A stretch of DNA of 24,542 nucleotides, from contig JAGQGA010000015.1 in NCBI GenBank assembly GCA_020432595.1, forward strand, positions 1 through 24,542. Reading direction: 5' to 3'. This stretch comes from Anaerolineales bacterium (GTDB taxonomy: Bacteria > Chloroflexota > Anaerolineae > Promineifilales > Promineifilaceae). Every line of letters starts with the position of its first letter. Position 1 is the stretch's first letter. Position numbers and translations under genes: made by a program. Positions 16,099 through 23,157 of the stretch are shown here, in pieces. Below the pieces are notes generated by a model that was not told the origin of the DNA, did not search any database, and worked only from the letters and a program-made list of their open reading frames with translations.

Positions 16099-16202
16099 GT
16101 ATTAGCGGGTAGGATACCTGATTTGGGGCTTTGTGGGGAGTTTGTTTAGGGAGTGTTTAGGAGCTGGCAAACTATCGCTTCCTAATCCATTAGCATAAAC
16201 AA

Positions 16203-16231
16203 AAACCGGGGTTCTTTGTGAACCCCGGTTT
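16203..16231 (-). terminator. Intrinsic terminator of tRNA-Sec
   Basis: A perfect 12-bp stem (16203-16214 with 16220-16231) has a 5-nt loop. On the minus strand it is followed by TTTTTG. It lies 15 nt past the tRNA 3' end and would separate the tRNA transcript from the BatA-like gene. Confidence 0.85.
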
Positions 16232-16245
16232 ATTAACCTATGAGG

Positions 16246-16341
16246 CGGGAGAGGATGGGAGTCGAACCCACCGTCGCTTGCTCTGCGCAACCGACCACCA
16301 GTTTTGAAGACTGGGGTGCCCACCGGGACACAACCACTCCC
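16246..16341 (-). tRNA. selC: Selenocysteine tRNA, anticodon UCA
   Basis: The minus-strand sequence folds as a bacterial tRNA-Sec of 96 nt: an 8-bp acceptor stem (GGGAGTGG with CCTCTCCC, one U-U mismatch at pair 6), a 6-bp D stem (GTGTCC/GGGCAC) with the 4-nt loop CGGT, and a 5-bp anticodon stem with loop CTTCAAA, so the anticodon is TCA. The 23-nt variable arm has two 4-bp helices around a G-G mismatch. The T arm has loop TTCGACT. The discriminator is G73. The 8+5 acceptor/T arrangement and 6-bp D stem separate it from opal suppressor tRNAs. The genome reads CCT, not CCA, at the 3' end, so CCA must be completed by enzyme. No selA, selB, selD or selenoprotein gene is in the window. Confidence 0.93.
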
Positions 16342-16352
16342 AAGCGGGGCTA

Positions 16353-16380
16353 AGTCTACCGCAGAATGGTTATGGGTCAA
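16353..16380 (-). promoter_or_regulatory. Dedicated promoter of tRNA-Sec
   Basis: On the minus strand TTGACC (complement of 16375-16380) and TAGACT (complement of 16353-16358) are 16 nt apart. The predicted start is about 5 nt ahead of the mature tRNA. The -35 box directly follows the DUF58 stop codon. Confidence 0.65.
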
Positions 16381-17274
16381 CTACTTCACCACCCCCCGCC
16401 CCCGCAGCGTCTGCAAAATCAGCTTATCCCAGGGCAGCGCGGTGGTGACGGGGATGTAGTGGACAGCGCGGGCGGCGCAGTAGCTGGCAAGGTCGCTTTG
16501 CCACGCTTGTAGCCGCGTGCGATACAGGTCACGGGTCGGTTCATCAAGCGTCACCTCCGTGGCCTGCCCCGTTTCCACATCCACCAGCTTCAAGTCGCCG
16601 CTGGCGGGCGGGTCGGCTTCGTCGGGGCTAAGCAGGTGGATGAGGCCAACTTCGTAGCCGCGTGCCAGCAGGGGGCGCAGACCAGCCTTAAAGCCGCCGG
16701 GTGAAAAAAGGTCACTGATGAGCAGCAGCAAACCGGGTCGCTTGGCGCGTAGGGCATAATTCTTGAGCGACTGGTTGAGGTCGGTGATGCCATCGGCGCG
16801 GGTGGCGGCGAGGAATTGGAAGAGGCGGACGCTGCTGCCGCTGCCGCGAAACGGCCCCCAGCGACGGTCGTCGCTGCTGCCGAGGCAGGTGATGGTAAGC
16901 TGGTCGCCGGTAGTGAGGGCAATGTGGCCTAGCCCGGCCGCGAGGCGGAGGGCGTAGGTAAGCTTGTGGTGATCGCTTGCCGCATCAGCTTGCGGCCAAT
17001 CCATGCTGCCGCTGCCGTCAATGAGGAGGTGAACGGCGAGATCTTCTTCTTCTTCGAGGAGTTTGATAAACGGCCGTTCCAACCGTGCCATCACATTCCA
17101 ATCCAGCCGCCGCAAATCATCCCCCTGTGTATAGTCGCGGTAGTCGGCAAATTCAACGGCCGTTCCCCGTTTCTTGCTGCGCCTGTCCCCCTTCAGCACC
17201 CCCACACGCACCTGGTCGGCCACCAAGGCAAGCTGTTCGAGTTTGTGGAGGGTGGGTTGGTCGAAGAAGTTCAT
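16381..17274 (-). CDS. DUF58 domain protein (VWA-like)
   Basis: The protein has 297 residues, is soluble and belongs to the DUF58 family. The conserved core RRSKKRGTAVEFADYRDYTQ, then GDDLRRLDWN lies at residues 31-60. The metal-site motif DGSGS is at 86-90 (IDGSGSMDW), as in VWA domains. The C-terminus has the usual LLLLISDLFSPGGF strand-loop and a basic end. DUF58 proteins typically work with a MoxR-type ATPase and BatA-like membrane partners, here the gene at 14233. The function is assembly or remodelling of envelope-linked complexes, inferred from the family. The start is 6 nt after a heptamer hairpin and lacks a Shine-Dalgarno sequence. An AACGGCCGTT copy at 17069-17078 gives the segment ERPFIK. 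Confidence 0.9.
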   Translation of the reverse strand: MNFFDQPTLHKLEQLALVADQVRVGVLKGDRRSKKRGTAVEFADYRDYTQGDDLRRLDWNVMARLERPFIKLLEEEEDLAVHLLIDGSGSMDWPQADAASDHHKLTYALRLAAGLGHIALTTGDQLTITCLGSSDDRRWGPFRGSGSSVRLFQFLAATRADGITDLNQSLKNYALRAKRPGLLLLISDLFSPGGFKAGLRPLLARGYEVGLIHLLSPDEADPPASGDLKLVDVETGQATEVTLDEPTRDLYRTRLQAWQSDLASYCAARAVHYIPVTTALPWDKLILQTLRGRGVVK

Positions 17275-17280
17275 GGAAAT

Positions 17281-17350
17281 TTGGGGATTGGCGATTGGAG
17301 ATTGGAGATTGATGAAGGTTCACAATCTCTAATCACCAATCGCCAATCGC
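17281..17350. repeat. GGAGATT heptamer hairpin C with conserved core
   Basis: Heptamer arms (17283-17311 and 17324-17350) flank ATGAAGGTTCAC (17312-17323), the reverse complement of the core GTGAACCTTCAT found in copies E and F. It fills the gap between the SpoU-type gene, whose last codons and stop (17329) lie inside it, and the DUF58 start at 17274. Some units are variant (GCGATTG, GGTGATT). Confidence 0.85.
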
Positions 17351-18102
17351 TTGATCTCATACAACACAATCGCCGCCGCCGCATTGACGGAAAACGAATC
17401 TATGCCGTCGCTCATGGGGATGGTGAGGCGGTGGGTAACGGCCGTTAATAGTTCCTCCGGCAGCCCCCAATACTCATTCCCCAGCAGCACGGCCAGCCGC
17501 TTTGCTGGCAAATTGGCCTGGGGCAGCAGCGTGCCGCCGGTGGCAACGGTGGCGGCAGTGGCAATTTGCTGCTGCTGGCAGACGGCCAAAAAGTCGGCGG
17601 CGGTGGCGAAGTGGCAAATGGGCATTTTGAACAGGCTGCCCATAGAGGTGCGGACTGCTTTGGGGTGGAATGGGTCGCTGGAGCCAATGGCAATAACGGC
17701 CGTTGCCCCCAGCGCATGCGCCGTTCGCACTAGCGCCCCTACATTGCCGGGATCCACCACGTCTACGGCAACCAGCAGCAGCAAGGGATCGCCACCCAAA
17801 CATTCAGCGGTATCGGGCAACCGCACCAACCCGATGATGTCGCCCAACTGCCGCCCCTGGGTCAACTGCGCCATTGCTGTGGGGGCAATCTGGGTGATGG
17901 GGACGGTGTGGGCGGCTAGGTCGTCGAGCAGGGTTTGGTGGCGGGGGGATTGGGTGGGATAAACGGCCGTTGTCACCACCCCCACCAGTTCTGCCCCTGC
18001 CCGCACTGCCCGTTCCACCAACCGCGTCCCCTCCACGTTGTACAGCCCCGTTTGCGCCCGCCCGGCGGCGGTGGAGGTGCGGCGGATGGTTTCGAGGTGC
18101 AT
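17329..18102 (-). CDS. SpoU/TrmH-family RNA 2'-O-methyltransferase
   Basis: The protein has 257 residues. It transfers a methyl group from S-adenosylmethionine to a ribose 2'-OH in rRNA or tRNA. The three SPOUT knot motifs are complete: motif 1 VDPGNVGALVRTAHALGA, motif 2 LLGNEYWGLPEELL, motif 3 IPMSDGIDSFSVNAAAA. An N-terminal substrate-binding domain (residues about 1-95, with RAQTGLYNVEGTRLVERAV) matches the L30e-like domain of this family. The substrate nucleotide cannot be told from sequence. The last residues (LAIGD) and the stop lie in hairpin C. The ATG at 18102 is only 9 nt past hairpin G and has no ribosome site. It is probably co-transcribed with neighbours on the same strand. Confidence 0.9.
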   Translation of the reverse strand: MHLETIRRTSTAAGRAQTGLYNVEGTRLVERAVRAGAELVGVVTTAVYPTQSPRHQTLLDDLAAHTVPITQIAPTAMAQLTQGRQLGDIIGLVRLPDTAECLGGDPLLLLVAVDVVDPGNVGALVRTAHALGATAVIAIGSSDPFHPKAVRTSMGSLFKMPICHFATAADFLAVCQQQQIATAATVATGGTLLPQANLPAKRLAVLLGNEYWGLPEELLTAVTHRLTIPMSDGIDSFSVNAAAAIVLYEIKRLAIGD

Positions 18103-18111
18103 AAGTATGGT

Positions 18112-18180
18112 GGTAATCAGTAATCGGTAATCGGTAATCAGTTCTGAACACTGATTACCGATTACCGATTACCGATTACC
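18112..18180. repeat. GTAATCR heptamer hairpin G, 31-bp stem
   Basis: Tandem GTAATCG/GTAATCA units (18112-18142) and their complement (18150-18180) form a 31-bp stem with one G-U position and a 7-nt loop TCTGAAC. This is a different heptamer from the GGAGATT family but sits in the same way between two co-oriented genes. The stop of the hydrolase at 18162 lies within it, and the SpoU-type start follows 9 nt after it. Confidence 0.9.
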
Positions 18181-19121
18181 GAAAGATGCTGCTCAAAAAA
18201 CGCCGCCAGCAGCTTGGGGTTGTCTACCGCATACTGATAGCCATCGTAGCGGTGGTTGCTTTCAACAAAAATGGGGTCGGCGGCTCTGACGGTGACGGCG
18301 GCCATGGCGGCCACGTCGGCGGCACTGCCCCACGGGTCGCCCGTACCTTGAATGTAGAGAACGGGGGCGGGGTAGGCGCGGGAAACGGCCGTTCCGGGGC
18401 GGATATTGGCAAAAGGGGTGCCGCCAGCCAGCCGGTAAGCCAGTTCGGCAAGCGGCAACACCAGGCGGCTAAATGTGCCAAACAAATGGATGCCCAGCCG
18501 ATGGGCAAAGACGGAAACGCTAGCTGGCTGCACCGCCACCGCCGCCCGAATCTGGTCGGTGCGGCTGAGGGCATATAGCACGGTATTGGCCCCCATGGAA
18601 AAGCCAATTGCCCCAATCCGTTTGGGGTTGACTTCCGGCCGTTGGCTCACGTAATTGACCGCCCCCAGCAGGTCGCGCATCTCTTCTTGCCCAAAGGTGA
18701 CAGGGGGCGCGGCACCGCTTTCGCCGTGGTTCCGCAGGTCAAACATCAGCAGGTGAAACCCTTCCTGGTGCAGGTTATAAGCCAGCCGCAGCAAATCAAG
18801 CGGACGGGAGCCGATGATGTTGGCAAGGAAGTTGTTGGCACTGTCGCCCAGCCGGTTCCACGGCCAGCCGTGAACCATAATGAGGGTGGAGCCGTTGGGG
18901 TTGGCGGCGGGGATGAACCAGCCGGACAGATGTACGCCGTCTTGGGCAGTGAAAAAGGCGTTTTCATACGCCAGCCCCAGGTCGCCGGGGGTTCCCCACA
19001 GCGGCTGGCGGTCTGGCCGGATGATTTGGCGAGCAAAATAGAGGGCAACGGAAACGGCCGTTCCGCCAATCAGCCCAATAATCGTAAAAAGAAAGCGCAT
19101 GGCGCGTTGGAATAAGTTCAT
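18162..19121 (-). CDS. Alpha/beta hydrolase with N-terminal membrane anchor
   Basis: The protein has 319 residues. A hydrophobic helix (about residues 9-30) and then PDRQPLWGTP suggest an anchored enzyme with the hydrolase part outside or at the membrane. The alpha/beta fold elements are present: HGWPWNRLGD (oxyanion region, about 84), nucleophile elbow GFSMGA with S175, an acid residue probably in GTGDPWG (about 260), and the histidine in ESNHRYDG (about 290). This resembles esterase/peptidase-like members of the family with a lid region; the substrate is unknown. Its last six residues (SVIGNR) are encoded by hairpin G, showing that the repeat extended or replaced the original end. No ribosome site precedes the ATG. 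Confidence 0.88.
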   Translation of the reverse strand: MNLFQRAMRFLFTIIGLIGGTAVSVALYFARQIIRPDRQPLWGTPGDLGLAYENAFFTAQDGVHLSGWFIPAANPNGSTLIMVHGWPWNRLGDSANNFLANIIGSRPLDLLRLAYNLHQEGFHLLMFDLRNHGESGAAPPVTFGQEEMRDLLGAVNYVSQRPEVNPKRIGAIGFSMGANTVLYALSRTDQIRAAVAVQPASVSVFAHRLGIHLFGTFSRLVLPLAELAYRLAGGTPFANIRPGTAVSRAYPAPVLYIQGTGDPWGSAADVAAMAAVTVRAADPIFVESNHRYDGYQYAVDNPKLLAAFFEQHLSVIGNR

Positions 19122-19136
19122 TTTAGTAAGAAGAGA

Positions 19137-19207
19137 CTGGAGATTGGAGATTAGGAGATCTCTTAATCCTCAATCTCCAATCTCCAATCCCCTAATCTCC
19201 CAATCTC
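19137..19207. repeat. GGAGATT heptamer hairpin D
   Basis: GGAGATT units (from 19138) and complementary ATCTCC units (to 19207) form an imperfect hairpin with inner sequence AGGAGATCTCTTAATCCT. The core GTGAACCTTCAT is absent. The stop codon of the deacetylase gene (19192-19194) is inside it, and the next gene starts 15 nt beyond it at 19121. Confidence 0.8.
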
Positions 19208-20085
19208 GCTTGATTCGTAACCGTTTCCGACAAATCCACCCCCGCAAACAAATCCTTCTCGCTGTAGCCATCGGGCGTGGGGGGATGGGCGCGGATGTAC
19301 ATTTCGTTTGCCAGCCAGCGGCGCTGAATCCATTCGGGCAGCAAGCCGCCGCGAGCGCCGCCGCCACCGCCGCCCTGGCTGGCATGGGCAGCACTGGCTT
19401 CTTTTTTTATGTCCCAATAGCGGCTGTAGTTAACCAGCGTATGGACTTTTTTGCGCGGATACCCTAGCCGGGTCATGTCAATATCTTTATTGCGCCCCAT
19501 CTTCTTGGGGTCTTGGCCGCGCAGCCGCATGAGGAAGGTGAAAAATTTGATCCAGCGGTTGGGGAAGGCTCCGAAGTACAGCTTTTGCGGCTGATAGGGG
19601 GCGGAGCCAATGTCGGGATATTGCTTGGCATCGCCGGCCGCGTAAAAAGCGGGGGTGGTGATTTTGTTGCACTGGATGTGGTCAGGATGGAAATAGCCGC
19701 CGGTGGGGTCATGGGTCATGACAACTTGGGGGCGAATTTGGCGAATGAGGGCCACCACGCGGCGGGTGCCTTCTTCGATGTCGCATTGAATAAAGGCATC
19801 GGGGTGGCTGTTAGCGGGGTCGCCGATGTAGCCGGAGTCGCGGTAGTTGAGTTTGTGGAGGGTGGCACCGAGGATGGAAACGGCCGTTTCCAACTCCTTA
19901 TCCCGAATCTCCACCAGCCGTTCTCGCTCATTGGCATACTCTTCTACCACTGATCCAGCCGCTCCATCGGTCGCAATCACCACATGCACTTCCGCTCCCT
20001 CAGCCACATAGCGAGCAATCGTTCCCCCCGACCCAAACGATTCATCGTCAGGATGGGCAACCAGGATAAGTAATCTTTTCGGCAT
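19192..20085 (-). CDS. PIG-L family zinc deacetylase
   Basis: The protein has 297 residues. The family removes acetyl groups from N-acetylglucosamine-type substrates (as in mycothiol and bacillithiol synthesis or glycolipid processing). The zinc motif AHPDDE is at residues 10-15 and the second motif HPDH at about 133-136; both are intact. GSGGTIARYVAEGAEVHVV follows the first motif as usual. The C-terminal part contains a stretch of six glycines (SQGGGGGGARGG), which is unusual and probably a flexible loop. The specific substrate is not predictable, and no thiol-biosynthesis partner gene is adjacent. The last few residues (ARLGD) and the stop come from hairpin D. A weak AGGT lies about 10 nt before the ATG. 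Confidence 0.9.
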   Translation of the reverse strand: MPKRLLILVAHPDDESFGSGGTIARYVAEGAEVHVVIATDGAAGSVVEEYANERERLVEIRDKELETAVSILGATLHKLNYRDSGYIGDPANSHPDAFIQCDIEEGTRRVVALIRQIRPQVVMTHDPTGGYFHPDHIQCNKITTPAFYAAGDAKQYPDIGSAPYQPQKLYFGAFPNRWIKFFTFLMRLRGQDPKKMGRNKDIDMTRLGYPRKKVHTLVNYSRYWDIKKEASAAHASQGGGGGGARGGLLPEWIQRRWLANEMYIRAHPPTPDGYSEKDLFAGVDLSETVTNQARLGD

Positions 20086-20106
20086 AATCAGTACCTGTCT
20101 TTAATA

Positions 20107-20601
20107 GGACGCGGACAAACGCAGACGAACGCGGACGATTTTATGTTTTCCACGTTACTTTTTTGCGTGCATTATCGAATGATTTGCGGACAAAGGAAGG
20201 GTTAGGGCCAAAATTTAACAGCAAGCCTACTTCAAAGTGCGTCGCTCGAAGGTAATTAAGCAATTGGGCTTCATGTTGTGGCAAAAGCCTAGAGGTAGCT
20301 TTTAATTCAATAATGATCTTGTCTTCAACAACGAGATCAGCAAAGTATTCACCCATCACAACCCCGTCATAAAACACGTCAATTTTGCGTTGCTGTTCAA
20401 CCATTAACCCCGCACGTTGCAACTCATACAGCATGGCATTTTCATATATCTTCTCCAAAAAGCCATACCCAAGGTTGTGATAGACTTCCTTGAAGAAAAC
20501 ACGCAAGATGATGTCCGTGATGTCTTTATGTTTCAGTTCTGTTGGTTGCTTTAACATCATAAACCCTTCTTGTCCGCGTTTGTCCGTGTTTGTCCGCGTC
20601 C
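20107..20601. mobile_element. Putative GxxExxY cassette with 31-bp inverted ends
   Basis: The ends 20107-20137 and 20571-20601 are inverted repeats matching at 27 of 31 positions, with the outer 14 positions (GGACGCGGACAAAC) identical. They consist of a repeating unit like GCGGACAAAC. Between them is one gene, the GxxExxY protein. The cassette fills the gap between the aminotransferase and the PIG-L gene. A clear target duplication is not visible. Mobility is inferred from the ends and the isolated cargo. Confidence 0.55.
20141..20560 (-). CDS. GxxExxY family protein (putative PD-(D/E)XK-like)
   Basis: The protein has 139 residues. The signature GFLEKIYENAM (about residues 33-43) is the G-x-x-E-x-x-Y motif naming the family. 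The following part, with YFADLVVEDKIIIELKATS, has the D...E-x-K arrangement of PD-(D/E)XK nuclease folds (D in ADLVV, E and K in ELKA). LPQHEAQLLNYLRATHFEVG is also typical. The biological role of the family is not settled. The gene has GAAGGG about 6 nt before the ATG pair. It is flanked by inverted GCGGACAAAC-type repeats, unlike the heptamer hairpins at neighbouring junctions, and its base composition looks more AT-rich than the surroundings, both consistent with transfer. Confidence 0.9.
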   Translation of the reverse strand: MMLKQPTELKHKDITDIILRVFFKEVYHNLGYGFLEKIYENAMLYELQRAGLMVEQQRKIDVFYDGVVMGEYFADLVVEDKIIIELKATSRLLPQHEAQLLNYLRATHFEVGLLLNFGPNPSFVRKSFDNARKKVTWKT

Positions 20602-20610
20602 CATTTCTTC

Positions 20611-21876
20611 TTATAAAGCAGCGCGAACGGCCGTATCAAAAATTTGCAGGCCGTCGTTAATTTGCTGCTCGGAAACCACCAGCGGCGGAATCCAGCGGAT
20701 AACATTGCCATAGGTACCGCAGTTGAGCAGCATCAGGTTGCGGTCAAGGCAGCCCTGTTGCACCCTCTTCACCATGTCGGCATCCGGCTCACGGCGGGAA
20801 AAACCGATTTCTACCCCCACCATCAGCCCCAGCCCGCGCACATCGCCAATGAATGGGTAGCGCCCTTGCAGCTCTTCCAGTCCATCGCGGAGCTGTTCGC
20901 CACGGGCAGCGGCGTTGGCAACCAGCCCTTCTTTTTGGATAACCTCAATGGTGGCGGTGGCAGCGGCAGCGGCTACGGCATTCCCCCCGCCATAGGTGCC
21001 GCCGTGGGTTCCGGCCGGCCATTTCTGCATCAAATCCAGCGGCGCGGCAATGGCACTCATCGGCATCCCCGAAGCCAGCCCTTTCGCCATGATAAGAATG
21101 TCGGGCTGCACGCCAAAATGTTCCAGAGCAAAGAATTTCCCGGTGCGGCCAAAGCCAGATTGAATTTCGTCAAAGATGAGCAAAATGCCGTGTTTGTCGC
21201 AAATTTTCCGCAGCCCTTTCATAAATTCGACCGGAGGCACCACATACCCCCCTTCGCCCAGCACCGGCTCAATGATCATAGCGGCCGTTTCGCTAGGGGC
21301 GGTTTGGCCTTTGAGCAGCAACTCTAGTTCATGCAGGCAAAAATCGGTGGTCTCGTCATCGTTCCAGCCATAGCGATAGCTGTAGGGATAGGGAGAGACA
21401 AAGATACCGCTGGCTAGGGGGGTATACCCAGCGCGGTAGACGGTTTTGCTGGTGGTCATCGCCATCGTTTGGTTGGTGCGGCCGTGGAAGGAACCCTGGA
21501 AAACGATGATGTTGGGACGGCCGGTGGCCTGCCGCGCCAGCTTAACGGCCGCTTCTACCGCCTCGGCTCCACTATTGCTAAAGAAAAAGCCGTCCAGGTG
21601 GGAAGGCACAACCCCTTTGAGGGCATCCACCAGCTTGACAAAGTTGCTGGTGTAGGCGATGTTGGCCTGCCCAAAAATGAGCTTGCTGGCTTGCTCCTGA
21701 ATGGCCTGCACCACCTGGGGGTGGCAGTGGCCGGTATTGGTCACGCCAATGCCGCTGGTAAAGTCGAGGTGCTGGTTGCCCTCGGTGTCGTACAAATAGC
21801 ACCCTTCGGCGCGGTCAATGACGACGTTGGATAAGCGACCCCAAACGGGGGAGAGATTGTTGATTGATTCGTTCAT
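20611..21876 (-). CDS. Class III PLP aminotransferase (GABA/acetylornithine type)
   Basis: The protein has 421 residues from ATG 21876, supported by AGAGG upstream and by family alignment. The longer open frame back to 21957 is translated repeat sequence. The enzyme transfers an amino group with pyridoxal phosphate. Visible motifs are FFSNSGAEAVEAAVKLAR (phosphate binding), FDEIQSGFGRTG with the cofactor-ring aspartate (D236), and LIMAKGLASGMP with the Schiff-base lysine K265. THGGTYGGGNAVA is the usual second-subunit phosphate loop. Members of this subgroup act on omega-amino acids such as 4-aminobutyrate, but acetylornithine types look similar, so the substrate is open. No arginine or GABA pathway gene is adjacent. 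Confidence 0.92.
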   Translation of the reverse strand: MNESINNLSPVWGRLSNVVIDRAEGCYLYDTEGNQHLDFTSGIGVTNTGHCHPQVVQAIQEQASKLIFGQANIAYTSNFVKLVDALKGVVPSHLDGFFFSNSGAEAVEAAVKLARQATGRPNIIVFQGSFHGRTNQTMAMTTSKTVYRAGYTPLASGIFVSPYPYSYRYGWNDDETTDFCLHELELLLKGQTAPSETAAMIIEPVLGEGGYVVPPVEFMKGLRKICDKHGILLIFDEIQSGFGRTGKFFALEHFGVQPDILIMAKGLASGMPMSAIAAPLDLMQKWPAGTHGGTYGGGNAVAAAAATATIEVIQKEGLVANAAARGEQLRDGLEELQGRYPFIGDVRGLGLMVGVEIGFSRREPDADMVKRVQQGCLDRNLMLLNCGTYGNVIRWIPPLVVSEQQINDGLQIFDTAVRAAL

Positions 21877-21894
21877 AATCCTCTTGGGAAATTT

Positions 21895-21962
21895 GGGATT
21901 GGAGATTGGAGATTGGAGATTGTGAACCTTCATCAATCTCCAATCTCCAATCTCCAATCTCT
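21895..21962. repeat. GGAGATT heptamer hairpin E with conserved core
   Basis: Four units of the GGAGATT type (21895-21921) are followed by GTGAACCTTCAT (21922-21933) and four complementary units (to about 21960). The arms pair over about 27 nt around the core. It spans the gap from the stop of the hydrolase (21961) to 18 nt before the aminotransferase start. Confidence 0.9.
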
Positions 21963-22713
21963 ATTTATTTTTATGAAATGTCTGCAACATCGGCAGCATG
22001 GGAACTAGGGGAAGGGTGTGAATGGGGTGGTGAACCCCCGGCAGGACAAACAGGCCGCCGCGCCGCAGGCTGCGGCTGAGGCGGTATGCTTCGGGCAGCG
22101 ATACGATTTCGTCATAGTCGCCGACGCTGACGAGCGCGGGGCAGGGCAACTGCTGCAATTGCCGGTCATTGATGGGGCTGCTGGCTTGCTGGGCAATGAG
22201 GGCGGCGGCTTGGCGCAGCAGGTCGCGCCAGCAGCGGCTGCCGTGGTCAATGACAAGCTGGTCGGCGTAGCTGGGGGCGGTGGCGGCTAAGGTTTCGGGG
22301 TCAAGCTGCTGGCACATTTGGGCGGCGCTTTCGGCTGTCCAGTAAAATTTGCTGGCGTGTAGGTGGAGGGTGGCAATACGGCGGGGCTGGGTGAGGGCGA
22401 GTAATAGGGCAAGGTAGCCGCCAAAGTCGTAGCCAGAGAGGGAAACGGCCGTTAATCCCACCTCATCCAGCACCCCCACCACATCCTGCACCATCCGCTC
22501 TGGCTGAAGGTCGGTCGCGTTGTTGGACGAACGGCCGTGGCCGCGCAAATCCAGCAGCAGCAGCCGGAAATGGGCTGAAAGCGGCTGGACAAATGGCTGC
22601 CACTGCCGCGAAATCGCCCCCAGCAGCCCCGGCAGCAGCACCAGCGATGGCAATCGCTCGTCGCCGTGCAGTTCATAATAAATCGTCGTTCCGTCGTCGG
22701 CTATCCATTCCAT
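21961..22713 (-). CDS. Alpha/beta hydrolase with Asp at the nucleophile position
   Basis: The protein has 250 residues from ATG 22713 (MEWIADDGTTIYYELHGDE, the usual family start); the frame open back to 22773 is repeat sequence. It has the fold landmarks LLPGLLG (oxyanion region), LLLLDLRGHGRSS, the nucleophile elbow SGYDFGGYLA, an acid in SVGDYDEIV and a histidine in GVHHPIH. In most relatives the elbow is G-x-S-x-G. Here D96 replaces serine, as in haloalkane dehalogenases and epoxide hydrolases, which use an aspartate nucleophile. Whether it has that chemistry or is simply altered cannot be told. It is a small, lid-poor member of the family, placed between acpS and the aminotransferase, separated from both by heptamer hairpins. 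Confidence 0.87.
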   Translation of the reverse strand: MEWIADDGTTIYYELHGDERLPSLVLLPGLLGAISRQWQPFVQPLSAHFRLLLLDLRGHGRSSNNATDLQPERMVQDVVGVLDEVGLTAVSLSGYDFGGYLALLLALTQPRRIATLHLHASKFYWTAESAAQMCQQLDPETLAATAPSYADQLVIDHGSRCWRDLLRQAAALIAQQASSPINDRQLQQLPCPALVSVGDYDEIVSLPEAYRLSRSLRRGGLFVLPGVHHPIHTLPLVPMLPMLQTFHKNK

Positions 22714-22720
22714 AGTAGTT

Positions 22721-22794
22721 ATTGGAGATTGGAGATCGGAGATTAGTGAACCTTCATAATCTCCAATCTCCAATCTCCCAATCTCTAATCTCTA
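22721..22794. repeat. GGAGATT heptamer hairpin F with conserved core
   Basis: Units at 22721-22744, the core GTGAACCTTCAT at 22746-22757 and complementary units at 22758-22794. The acpS stop (22785-22787) is inside, and the next start codon is 8 nt beyond. One unit is GGAGATC followed by GGAGATT, giving a slight imperfection. Confidence 0.88.
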
Positions 22795-23156
22795 ACCCCC
22801 ATCCCCACCGCAAACCCAATGGCGTGGGTGTCGGTGTGGGAGAGGCTAATTGACCATTGGGTGAGGCCAAGTTGGGTAGACAGGTTGGCTGCGCTGCCGT
22901 GCAGGTGCAGTTCCGGCTTGCCCCGTGCGTCACACACCACCTCAATGTCCGTCCAGTTTACGTCGCCAATACCCGTGCCTAGCGCTTTGCCCACCGCTTC
23001 CTTGACCGCAAATCGGCCGGCGAGCCGCGCTGGTTTTTCCTGGCAATAGGCACGCTCTTGGGCGGTAAAGAAGCGTTGAAAAAAACGCTCCCCGTGTCGC
23101 GCCATCGCCTGCTCAATGCGGCTGATTTCGATCATGTCTACGCCGGTTGCTATCAT
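22785..23156 (-). CDS. acpS: Holo-[acyl-carrier-protein] synthase
   Basis: The enzyme moves 4'-phosphopantetheine from CoA to the serine of acyl carrier protein, activating fatty-acid synthesis. The protein has 123 residues, the usual length. Motifs: GVDMIEISRIE with the metal-binding aspartate D7, GRFAVKEAVGKALGTGI with E53, and WSISLSHTDTHAIGFAV at the C-terminus. The last residues (VRD) lie in hairpin F. The start ATG is 2 nt from hairpin H and has no Shine-Dalgarno sequence. Neighbours are hydrolases and a peptidase, not fatty-acid genes. Confidence 0.95.
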   Translation of the reverse strand: MIATGVDMIEISRIEQAMARHGERFFQRFFTAQERAYCQEKPARLAGRFAVKEAVGKALGTGIGDVNWTDIEVVCDARGKPELHLHGSAANLSTQLGLTQWSISLSHTDTHAIGFAVGMGVRD

Positions 23157-23157
23157 C

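Noticed and set aside
16246..16341. Opal suppressor tRNA instead of tRNA-Sec
   Set aside because: The 8-bp acceptor stem, 6-bp D stem with 4-nt loop, long variable arm and G73 all match tRNA-Sec.
16102..16380. 92-codon minus-strand open frame
   Set aside because: It covers the tRNA-Sec gene and its terminator; the RNA structure explains the sequence.
20611..21957. Longer start for the aminotransferase at 21957, and for the hydrolase at 22773
   Set aside because: The extra residues (MEIGDWRL, MEIGDYEG) are translated heptamer repeat; family N-termini begin at 21876 and 22713.
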